Both the position numbers and the translations under genes were made by a program. Positions 44,844 through 54,641 of a stretch of 64,000 bases of DNA are shown here, piece after piece (the stretch's first letter is position 1; each line of letters opens with the position of its first letter). The notes beneath the pieces are model-generated. The model ran no database searches. It was given only the letters and a program-made list of their open reading frames with translations, and was not told the DNA's origin. This DNA comes from Calvatia gigantea (Eukaryota; Basidiomycota; Agaricomycetes; Agaricales; Lycoperdaceae): NCBI GenBank assembly GCA_025093985.1, contig JACAAK010000001.1, positions 434,001-498,000 of the forward strand, in the 5' to 3' direction.

Positions 44844-47627
44844 AACTAGGAATTAATTAGAAGTGATTTACCGCCTCACTTCAGTGCTGGGAGTCGGACG
44901 TTCACGATTGTCGTGGATGATACCACTTCACGAATTCGTTCCTAGAACCCTTTTTGTTAGGCTGCCCGCTACGATCTGCGAAGCCCAACCCGAAATTGCC
45001 CGCAACTTCTGTGCCGAAGCATCAAGGAAACCGGGAAGAAGACATTTGGTAACGTCCTCTTGGCAGTTCATGATTCGCAGGGCCCCGCAATTAAAGAAGA
45101 CATTTCTTTAATACAACTATAATCCACTCGGGACTTAGAATGTCGAATAGACTGAACAAAATTCAGAGCTGAAAGATCTTGGTTTTAAACTCAATTCGCG
45201 TAAAACGATATTGAGCACAAAATCCAGAAGCTTTGTGTTCAAACTTTCACCGGGAGCGCGCGAGCCTTCAGTCAGTGGTAAGGGAAGGGGAAGCCTAACA
45301 CCTCAAACCTAAACTTTAAACGAAGAAGACGCCAAGGTGGGTATCAGCGTAGAAGGCAGGAGGACCTGCCGGAGTATCCCAAGGTATCTACATATCTTAC
45401 ATCCACTATGGGCGAATTCATGATCACGAGAAAGTAAGAGAACGAAAAAGTATCGAGGCAGGTGTACAAGTGCACCTTAAAGTATAATACACACACGGGT
45501 AAGATGGGACTGGGTTGGTACTGCCCCGGAATTAAGCCAGAACCGGTTTGGTGCGCCAGGAGTTACGGAAGAGTAGACAGTTCAAATGGTCGAGATGGCC
45601 GCCATAGGACATTAATTTTGACAGGGCATCTAATAGAACGTATGCTAGAACCAACAGTGGCGCCGAAACGCCCAGGTTAACTCGTTACAGTGGCTGGGAG
45701 AGACGGAAAAAGTGAAGCCCAGGTCAGGTGTCTTGGGCCTTGGCGGTTCGTTGTCAAGAGGCGGCATGTTCCGCTCGATACACCTGGGTTGTGTGTGTGG
45801 CGTTCTGCTTTTTCCATATTCCAACCATGACTGAGCCATCAGGTAACACAAGGCCCAACCAGTAGGCTACCCTGCCATTGCTGGAGCTGGAGTTTAGGTG
45901 AGACTATGAGCTGTATTCTAGCTTCATGGGTTGGATGACATTTCCCGTGACCAGGTATGAAGAAGTTATTTGTGGTGCACTGTAATGCCGCCACACCCGA
46001 CATCCCTCTCTCGCTCTTTCATAACCCCCAGTATATCTCCTCCTAACATAGGTCCACATACTGTGACCCGACCTCTAACGTGACAGACAGGGAAACGTTA
46101 CACCAATAAGATTGTCCCCCAACCATCGCACCTCTCAGCTCCCAATTTTACGATAAGGTAGGATTACATGTATTTGTTATGTACGCAAAAATTTAGAGCC
46201 GTATGTTAAGTATACAAGGAGATACAACACTTTGAACTTGTACCTCAGAGGGATTGATCAAGTAATGTCACGTGATACTAAGGATGGCAACTTTGTGAAA
46301 GCAAGTGAAGCCATGATCTTGGTACCAATAGATGCAGGTGAATGTAGTGAATAGTGTATGGTATTTTTTGTCTACAAAAATTGTCAGGATTCAGAGCTCA
46401 TGAGGGATCATTACAGATAACCTAGATAACCTAATCTTGCAGTGAGATTAAGCTGAACAAAACAAAGCTCATCCCCCAGTGCATCATGACAATAAGGTAC
46501 CACAAAAATATCCCTCCAGTATCTAGATATCATAAGCATTATACAGAGTATTTTTTGGTAATTTTCGTAGTGCAGGAACCCTCCCGGTCGTACCGTCATT
46601 CGACCAATACTACATTTTTATCATTATTTTGTCCGGAGGTCTACATAAAAGAAACACAGGTAAGATAGTGCAATATGTACATATTCAGGAAGGAAGTGGG
46701 CTTCTCAATCTTAGGATGAGATTTGGTGGAGGCCGGTCCATGCATTGGTGAGCTACATGCAAAACATGATAGACCGGATATATGGATCATTTCGTTCATC
46801 AACCGGCAAACCCCAGCTCATCACTTTTAATCTAACAAATGACTATTGCCAAACCCTGTCTTGTTTCCCTGTTACTCGGTCACTTGTCCCATTTTTGGAC
46901 TCATTGTTTTGAAATATTCAGTACTCAACATCCTCCTTTCCAAAAATTAGAAAATTTGTATATTCTATAGATTACATCCTATATCATCAAATGGCACTGA
47001 ATTCCAAACAAAATATACAGTTTCTGATTCAGTACTCGCAGTGCACCCTTAGGTGTCACGTTTCCCCGTCAGGGACAGTATTCCGTATGTCCAAAAAATC
47101 TGTGTGGCCGAGGGAAGAAATATTCAAATAAAGCAGAATAGGACCGCGATATTTAACAGTTATTACCGGGGCAAAGTGGACTGAAAGACGAAAGGACGAT
47201 GTCTGTATCATTGAAGAATTCTTGACTTGAGCGGTCTTTGCATTTGTGGAAATGCTGTTTGTTCCATTTGCCAGTTTCGTTACCTCAGCCCGTGCAAATC
47301 AAGCTAGTTGTGTTGAAGGGTGTCCGCTGTGTTGCCCGAGCATGAACGCGTCGAGCGTCGTCGAGGACACTGAAATAGATCTTACGGCACTTCATCGACG
47401 GTTTGGTGCAGGAGAGATCGCACTTGGAACTTGGGAAAATGGATGCCAAAGTCTAGCCGCGAAATGCGGCTTTCACGTATTAAACGAAGGGGGTTCTATT
47501 GGAGGATTGGCAACGAGGGCGATGAAGCAAATATAAACTATGGCAACACAGCCTACTCTCGTTATCGTCAGCCAATTCGTCACAAACGGCCCCAATCATA
47601 CCTGCGAGGGGAAGCAAGAATGTAAAT
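44844..47627. other. Long intergenic stretch, no gene seen
   Basis: About 2.8 kb without a supported gene. The left part has mixed composition; 46150-47150 is AT-rich. Open frames are short and show no motif. It may hold degenerate repeat DNA, but I could not define element ends. Confidence 0.45.
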
Positions 47628-48223
47628 CTACTCTTCAAGGTTTATAGCCTTGCCAAATTTCGCATATAGAAGGACCTTAAGCTCCTTCATCTTCGCTTCG
47701 ATTTCCTCTACTTCTCCTGCCACTTTGGTGAAACGCTCACCAACTTCTTCCTGATCTCTTTCGAGTCGTTTGAGCGCCTTTGGCAGAGGTAGATGTAGAA
47801 ATGTCTCGCCGATTTTATACCTGAAGCGGGTTTAAAGGTGCTTATAATACCTACTAAGCGAGCACGCACAGGACAGGCTCATCCTCATCGGCCAGTTCGA
47901 GTTCGGTTGATAGATCATCAAGAGCTTCCTTTTGTTGCTGGAATCGCGATCAGTGACCTAAGGAGAGTATTGTTCTCTATCGTGCTTGCCTTGATATCCT
48001 CAAGTTTTTCCTCTAGTGCCTTGACTCGTGTATTCAGCCTTGAGAACGTGTTGATTCGTTGCTGATCCTCTGGATTAATGTTAAAGAGGCCGCAATAAGT
48101 GGCTGGAAAACACACCCCAGGTCACCTCGGCGGTATTATCTTCCTCACTGGGCTCTAGCTAATACGGATATAATTTATGCTTTGTGTCAGAAAATTCGCA
48201 CATACCATCCGCGCACTGTTCAT
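47628..48223 (-). CDS. Prefoldin subunit 4
   Basis: Beta-type subunit of the hexameric prefoldin chaperone, which delivers unfolded actin and tubulin to CCT in the cytosol. A tiny first exon (MNSARM, ATG at 48223) is followed by LEPSEEDNTAEVTWEDQQRI, NTFSRLNTRVKALEEKLEDI, KQQKEALDDLSTELELADED and EPVL, then YKIGETFLHLPLPKALKRLE and a coiled coil ending LYAKFGKAINLEE. The ELADEDEPVLYKIGETF block is the prefoldin 4 signature. Five exons are inferred. The intron after LEDIK begins with GC (AAG then GCAAGC) and ends CCAG, so it appears to be a GC-AG intron. It is divergent from the RBR ligase gene. Confidence 0.92.
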
Positions 48224-48595
48224 CTTGGCGTACCGATGGTTTTGGAGAAAGAAGCACAAGACCCAAGGACAGCGGGATTACGTCATCATATAAGTCCCGA
48301 CCTCGGAGATCTCGCAGCCTCGAAGGTCGCATAACTCGCATAGCTTCACTGTTGTCTTACAATGTGCTGAAAGGTGATGACTGGAATGGATTTTTTGCGA
48401 GTCCTGCAACGTGAGCCGCAGGGACGAGCGAACAGTAGAAACGGAACCGCCACCCATTAGGATCACGTGCTCCTCCGATGAGGCATAAAGCAGAGGTGCC
48501 GAGTGAGCGAACTCGGCCTTGACCAAACACGCTCCAGTCACTCGAGCACATCGATCTTCACAGCGGCTAACAAGTTCTTCTAACTATACCATACA
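48224..48595. promoter_or_regulatory. Shared divergent promoter, prefoldin 4 / RBR ligase
   Basis: The start codons of two outward-facing housekeeping genes are 372 bp apart, so both promoters must lie here or overlap the genes. No strong TATA box was seen. Assignment rests on geometry only. Confidence 0.5.
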
Positions 48596-50763
48596 ATGTC
48601 CTCTGATTATGAGTACTCTGATGACGATGGCGATTATTACGACGATGAGGAGATGATAGACGGCACCCAAGACGATCGTGAGTATTTATACATCCTTGCG
48701 TCTTTCCCGACCTTACCTAGTTTCCAGTCTCAGCAGATTCGGAGGATGACGTCTACATGGACTACGGAGGGGACGATATCAAATTCGCGCCAAAGAGCAA
48801 GTGCAAGCCGTATGAGGTCGATTACGATTCCCTGAGCCAAAGTGCTGTGGAGAAGCTTATGAAGGACGACGTGGATTACATATACAATGTCTGTGGTGTA
48901 GATGTGAGTTGCGGTTCAAAAGTTTGTTCACCACGTTGCGATGCTACGTAGTAACCACAGGAAAGCATCGCGAATCTGCTGTTGCGCCACATGAAGTGGA
49001 ACAAGGAGCGACTCGTCGAAAAGTATATGGACAATCCTTCCACATTACTCGTTGCCGCGGGTGTCACCATGCCTGAAGCAACCACTGCCCCACCTCCAAC
49101 TCGAACGCGATCAACCGACGGCTCAACGACAAGCCGACGCCCCGCACGTGGTGCATCCAGGCTCTTGGGACTTGGGGGATTGAAGGCCAAGTCACCACCC
49201 ACCTCACCGACAACCTCATACTACACACCGAGGTCCTTCAAACCTAAATCTGACGAACCCTTCGTCTGTCCCGTCTGTTTCGATGACTCCCCAGGCCTCC
49301 GGGCACTCGCACTAGACTGTGAGCATACCTTCTGCTCGGGGTGCTGGAACGCATACTTCGTGTCCAAGATTCGGGACGAGGGCGAGCACTCCGTAAAGTG
49401 CATGGCGGAAGGTTGTGCACTCGTTTGCCCAGACCCCTTCATTCACACAGTCCTCGTGCCCCCACCTGGCGCTCCGATGGGAGATCCACAACAGGAACAA
49501 GATAACGTTAAGACTTGGTCACATTTCCAGGAACTACTCGTCCGTCACTTTGTCGCATCGAATAAGAGGCTCAAGTTTTGTCCTTATCCTGGTTGCACCA
49601 ATACTGTATCTTGTCCGGCCGCGGCGGACAAGTCCAGTCTCACAACTGTTGTTCCTACCGTCTCTTGTGGTGTGCGGGGTATTGGTGACCAAATGACTCA
49701 GAGCCAGAGTCAGAGCAGTTTGGGTTTAGCCGGGAAGGAGCACAAATTCTGCTTTGGCTGTCACATTGAGAGCGATCACCGACCTGTGGTGTGTAGCGTC
49801 GCGAAAATGTGGCTAAAGAAATGCCGCGATGATAGCGAAACTGCGAACTGGATCAAGAGCAACACCAAGGAGTGCAGTCAATGTCAGAGCACAATTGAGA
49901 AGAATGGCGGATGCAAGTAAGTGGTTCTTGTTTGGGTAAAAGATTTCCCAATAACGTTCATTTCAGCCATATGACCTGCAAGAAATGCAAACACGAATTC
50001 TGTTGGGTGTGTATGGGACCTTGGAGCGAACACGGAACGGCCTGGTATTCCTGCAACCGGTATGACGAAAAGGCTGGTGTAGACGCCCGTGATGCTCAAA
50101 GCCGGAGTCGTGCTTCCCTCGAACGTTACCTACACGTGAGCGCTTCATTCCGTCCCGTATCACGACACCAATCTATCTCATCTAGTACTACAACCGCTGG
50201 GCCAACCATGAACAATCCTGCTAAACTCTCACTCGACCTCTATGCCAAGACTGAGAAGAAGATGGAAGATATGCAGATAACCTCGTCGCTGACCTGGATC
50301 GAGGTGAGTAATCACGCATGCCTCCAGAACTAGAACGGATTTAACAATCAATTGCGTCATAGGTTCAATTCATGAAGAAGGCTGTGGAAGAAGTTGAGCG
50401 CTGCCGTATGACCCTTAAGTGGACATATGCCATGGCCTACTACCTCGCAAAGGGAAACGAGAAGGACTTATTTGAGGATAACCAGAGGTACCCATTTTTC
50501 CCTTACACACTCACAGAGCTTCATCTCATCCGTCGCTTAGGGATCTTGAGAAGGCTGTGGAAGACCTCTCTGAACTCTTGGAGGGCCCTATCGAACCGGA
50601 GAACATCCCGACATTACGACAGAAAGTCACAGATAAGACGGTATACGTGCAGAAGAGGAACGAGATCGTTTTAGAGGATACTGCAAAGGGATTTTTAGAA
50701 GGAAGGTGGAAGTGGAATGTAACGGTAGAAGGGTTTGACGAGCCCGAGAAGTTTGAGGTTTGA
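48596..50763 (+). CDS. RBR E3 ubiquitin ligase, Ariadne-1 type
   Basis: RING-between-RING ligase that forms a ubiquitin thioester on RING2; Ariadne proteins cooperate with cullin-RING ligases. The ATG at 48596 starts an acidic region (MSSDYEYSDDDGDYYDDEEM). The UBA-like domain follows (VEKLMKDDVDYIYNVCGVD, then NLLLRHMKWNKERLVEKYMD). RING1 is CPVCFDDSPG...CEHTFCSGCW (about 49270-49350). The IBR has KFCPYPGCTN and HKFCFGCH. RING2 is ECSQCQSTIEKNGGC joined by an intron to NHMTCKKCKHEFCWVCMGPW. The Cys before NHMTC is the expected catalytic residue. The Ariadne domain follows with long helices (MKKAVEEVERCRMTLKWTYA) to the stop at 50761-50763. A Ser/Thr/Pro-rich insert lies between UBA and RING1. 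The gene is intact, with about seven exons. Confidence 0.94.
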
Positions 50764-51700
50764 AATGACTACTACTAACAACGTTTAATGGTGGCCCGGA
50801 CGATTTGTGATATCCTGGCTTGGTTTTTCTCTATCCAGCTTTCCCCCACCCACCTTTCCCTTTCATTGTATTATGAGTCCAACAGCACCCAATCTATTGC
50901 GCTATTTTTACAGCCCCACTCGGACTTGATTAAAGGGAGTGATCGGCTCTTCCGCCCGAGGCACACACCCGCCACTCCGAAAGCCAATCACGGTCCGGAA
51001 TCCAAAATTTTCTGGCTTACCTAACGGTCCGCGCACGGACCACGCCCTCTCACCTTATAAACCTTCCGCAACCCAATTTTGTTTCCCTTAGAACATACTC
51101 GAACAGGATCTGTTTACAGAAACTGACCGAGTTCCGCATTTTTACAAATGCCGCATCCTTCATATCCAATCGATGACATCCGCGCTCTCTCGTCATAACC
51201 GAGAACATGGCTTCCGCTTTCGTGGTAGGAAGTCTCGAGGACGTTTAGGCGTGCTTTTATCCTCTGCGCTTGTATGAGCGCGGAGGTGAGCTTGTCTGCG
51301 AGATGAGCGTTTGTCTGATGGATACTCTTTCCCATTTTTTCTCTGTTTCTTTTGTGATTGACTTTTAAAATTGTAGTTGCTAGACAATGAATAAATTCTT
51401 TAAAAAAAAGCTCTTGTGTGACCAAGTAAAACTATGAGGGTTTAGTGCATGATATTTAGATATAAATTGAATGAGAGACTACCTGCAATGTTGCTGGAGT
51501 TGATGATATCAGTCATTTGAAGGACAGTTATTTGGTGCAATAAGTGACGGAATACACAATTGCTCAAAGTCTAAGACGCCTTGAGAAAAGCCTATCCGGT
51601 GTTGGGAACCACTCAGCCAGAAGAGGTTGGTTGCTGACTGATCCATGTCGTCACAGGACCGTCCGGGCTATTACCAGAAGCCGGAGCGATAGATTCCACT
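50764..51700. other. Intergenic region
   Basis: A minus-strand frame at 51114-51425 (MGKSIHQTNAHLADKLTSAL within it) is open but unrecognised. Nothing else is supported. The right end is the upstream flank of the duplicated glyoxalase segment. Confidence 0.4.
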
Positions 51701-51755
51701 TTCCCTCACCCGCAAGTACACCACTAGTACACCTTCGACCTACTCCACAGTTGCT

Positions 51756-52278
51756 ATGCCGCGCACCGCAGAGACCGCCAGCTTCAAGGTGAAAGCGTTT
51801 GGCCATACAACCCCACCGGACAGTTCAACCATACGATGATCCGTGTCAAGGATCCTCAGGTTTCATTGAAATTCTATCAAGACGTAAGTCTCTGATTGCC
51901 ACCAATAGCCCTAGTTAATACGTAGGCGCCAGGTCCTTGGCATGGAATTATATGATAGTAAGGATCGAGGCTCCTATCGTTGGTTCCCGTCTCAATATGA
52001 CCTTGACTTAGAACACGAGTTCAGTGATTTCACCCTCTACTTCCTGGCTTACAACCACGAAGGACGCGAGTTAAGCGCCGATGAAAAGAGGACCACCCGA
52101 TTTGGACGGGAAGGTACTTGCGTCCACTGCTCTGCGTCCTTCAAGGTCCTGACACCCCCCTTCCCCCCCAGGCGTCTTAGAGTTGACCCATAATCACGGC
52201 ACGGAATCCGATCCGAATTTCCAGGGATACGCTAGTGGCAATTCCGATCCCGGAAGAGGATTTGGACACATTGCTATT
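51756..52278 (+). pseudogene. Glyoxalase I, copy 1, truncated after the third metal-ligand motif
   Basis: Lactoylglutathione lyase detoxifies methylglyoxal with glutathione. The ATG at 51756 gives [11 protein letters not shown], then after intron 1 [20 protein letters not shown]. After intron 2 comes [21 protein letters not shown] further intron precedes [20 protein letters not shown] and [15 protein letters not shown]. The His of GFGHIAI is the third metal ligand of the family. Immediately after it the sequence becomes an MFS transporter ([15 protein letters not shown]), so the C-terminal half, including the last Glu ligand, is missing. The frame stays open across the junction. Confidence 0.85.
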
Positions 52279-53281
52279 AAAGACTGTCATCAGCTCTCGG
52301 GAGCGTTTTCCGGTCTACTAGCAGCAGGGATCCAGAACATGGATGGCATTGGTGGTAAACCAGGTTGGGCTTGGATCTTTATCCTTGTAAGTGCTCGGCC
52401 CGCACCATGAACAATTTCTCCACTCACGCTTCCATAGGAGGGTCTCTTTACAGTCGTCATGGGGGCAATAAGCTTCTTCTTTGTTCCAGAGACACCTCAG
52501 GACTCAAAGTACCTGACACAGGCCGAAAAAGATCTTATCAAATACCGCCTCGAATACGATCGGCCCTCCGTCACACCCGATATCCCCGCTGACAAGTTTT
52601 CCTTCCGCGAAATTGTACGGTCCTTCACGTCAATCCATGTCATCATAACCTCCATTATGATGTTTATGGTTTCAACGGTGGTATATGGCTTGGCTTTGTT
52701 TTCGCCATCGATTATCCGCCAACTCGGGTTCAGTGCTGTGAAGAGTCAGTTTTTGAGTGTTGGACCATTTGCGGCTGGATTTTTCGGTAGGGATTCTTTT
52801 GACGGTTTCAACACTGAGGTCGAAACGTACTGACATCAACCTGTTGCAACCGCGCTTGGGCACATTAGTCTCCCTCATCTCGGCGTATCTATCCGACAAG
52901 TACCAGAACCGTGCAATTCCCGTCGCTTTAGTTTCATCTCTGGGAGTGATAGGCTTTTCAATATATCTCCGTGCGTATATTTCTTTATTCCAATGCGCGT
53001 TGATACCAAGCCCGACTACAGGAGCAACGGATAAATTTACAGCATACGGATCGCTCTTCCTGACCGTCCCAGGTGCCTACGCAGTCGCACCCATCCTGTC
53101 CGCATGGATGGCAAATAACTCCGAGCCTTACTTCCGTCGAGCCGCAAGTATCGCCATAGGTTTCATCGCATCGAACTGCGTGAGCATCTTTAAACTTGGT
53201 TTATGTTATTAGAGTCCAGCCTGACTTGTTTTGGCTGCAGGGCGGAATTCTCAGTACTTGGCGTTTCCCCACAAAGGATAC
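52279..53281 (+). pseudogene. C-terminal half of an MFS transporter (allantoate-permease-like), no N-terminus
   Basis: Membrane-transporter exons in the same orientation as the flanking glyoxalase copies: [20 protein letters not shown], then GWAWIFIL. After an intron come EGLFTVVMGAISFFFVPETP, LTQAEKDLIKYRLEYDRPSV and SIMMFMVSTVVYGLALFSPS, then SLISAYLSDKYQNRAIPVAL, GAYAVAPILSAWMANN and GGILSTWRFPTKD. The GWxWIFILEG and STW blocks fit the DAL5/anion:cation symporter family. The first five or six transmembrane segments and the last one or two are absent. The reading joins GLO1 sequence at both ends. The piece cannot make a working transporter as it stands. Confidence 0.82.
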
Positions 53282-53335
53282 TTCCCTCACCCGCAATACA
53301 CCACTAGTACACCTTCGACCTACTCCACAGTTGCT

Positions 53336-54062
53336 ATGCCGCGCACCGCAGAGACCGCCAGCTTCAAGGTGAAAGGGTTTGGCCATAACAACGCCGAGCA
53401 TACTGCTGATTCGTCACACACCCACCGGACAGTTCAACCATACGATGATCCGTGTCAAGGATCCTCAGGTTTCATTGAAATTCTATCAAGACGTAAGTCT
53501 CTGATTGCCACCAATAGCCCTAGTTAATACGTAGGCGCCAGGTCCTTGGCATGGAATTATATGATAGTAAGGATCGAGGCTCCTATCGTTGGTTCCCGTC
53601 TCAATATGACCTTGACTTAGAACACGAGTTCAGTGATTTCACCCTCTACTTCCTGGCTTACAACCACGAAGGACGCGAGTTAAGCGCCGATGAAAAGAGG
53701 ACCACCCGATTTGGACGGGAAGGTACTTGCGTCCACTGCTCTGCGTCCTTCAAGGTCCTGACACCCCCCTTCCCCCCCAGGCGTCTTAGAGTTGACCCAT
53801 AATCACGGCACGGAATCCGATCCGAATTTCCAGGGATACGCTAGTGGCAATTCCGTGGACGATGTCGACAAAGCATGTGAACGCTTCGAAGAACTCGGCG
53901 TCCAGTTCAAGAAAAGGCCGAGTGAGGGAAAGATGAGGCACATTGCCTTCATCCTGGATCCTGACGGGTGAGTTGTGGTTTGGCGAAGGTCGTTATGCAG
54001 CCTAATTCCGTGCGCCTCCTAGTTATTGGGTCGAAATCCTCCCTGGAACCTTGAAACTCTGA
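53336..54062 (+). CDS. Glyoxalase I, copy 2, full-length ends but lacking a 12-residue core segment
   Basis: Same start and introns as copy 1, continuing to the proper C-terminus: [32 protein letters not shown] and, after a last intron, [12 protein letters not shown] with TGA at 54060-54062. The reading passes directly from GYASGNS to VDDVDKA. Comparison with copy 1 shows that the segment [11 protein letters not shown] plus one residue (36 nt, in frame) is absent, removing the His metal ligand. Ligand positions in FNHTM, LELTHN and WVEIL remain. Either the enzyme is inactive or the two copies are parts of one gene scrambled in assembly. Confidence 0.8.
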
Positions 54063-54594
54063 GAACGACGCGAGGGCGCACGTTAACTTTGGAGTGGATT
54101 CTACTGAAGGGACTCCTACAAACACACCTCGTCCTCACATAGTGTTCAGGACTGGAGTTTTCTGTCATCCATGAGATAATGAAATGATAGTTTAATATCC
54201 ATGATTCAATGAGGGGCAAGTGAGCATGTGATCGGTTCTTCTCAGTATCATATTTTTAGGTCCTCTTCCCAGCCCCTTATTATTGCAACTCTGACCCATC
54301 GTAACGAGCACGAACAATCATGAAAAAGTGGGACATGCGGAAGCCACGATATGGCAAACGGGTGGAATCCCAAGCCAGGATAATTCCTAGAAATATTGTA
54401 CATTTCACTTCTCCAGTTGGTCCCCGGACACGGCCGGGTCGATCGACCCTCTCCATATGCCTCATGATGCACCTTCTTCTCTTCTCGTGTCTTCTATAAA
54501 GCCGCATTGGCAACATACGAACTCCCAATACCTATTAGACCGATCCACCTATACTTGAGCCCCACGGTGCGCTATGCTGTGGCTGACTCGCACC
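54063..54594. other. Intergenic region upstream of beta-mannosidase
   Basis: No gene is supported. Open minus-strand frames at 54248-54528 are short and unrecognised. Confidence 0.4.
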
Positions 54595-54602
54595 TATAAA
54601 AG
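54595..54602 (+). promoter_or_regulatory. TATA box of the beta-mannosidase gene
   Basis: TATAAAAG lies 47 bp before the ATG at 54642. It is a clean TATA element at a plausible distance for a short 5' leader, as is common for inducible secreted hydrolases in fungi. Confidence 0.65.
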
Positions 54603-54641
54603 GAGACAGATCCTCAGGCATTCGCACAGCACACACACGGA

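Larger units (their letters stand above)
51701..53854 (+). repeat. Direct repeat of the 5' part of the glyoxalase I gene, flanking an MFS fragment
   Basis: Copy 1 spans 51701-52245 and copy 2 spans 53282-53854, in direct orientation. Both begin at TTCCCTCACCCGCAA and end at GGCAATTCC. By eye they are nearly identical, introns included. The differences are a 29 bp gap in intron 1 of copy 1, one extra G in copy 1 near 51715, and one substitution. The near identity in intron and upstream DNA implies a very recent event or an assembly duplication. Confidence 0.9.

Noticed and set aside
51114..51425. Minus-strand frame containing MGKSIHQTNAHLADKL
   Set aside because: Slightly protein-like, but isolated and without family match or promoter signal.
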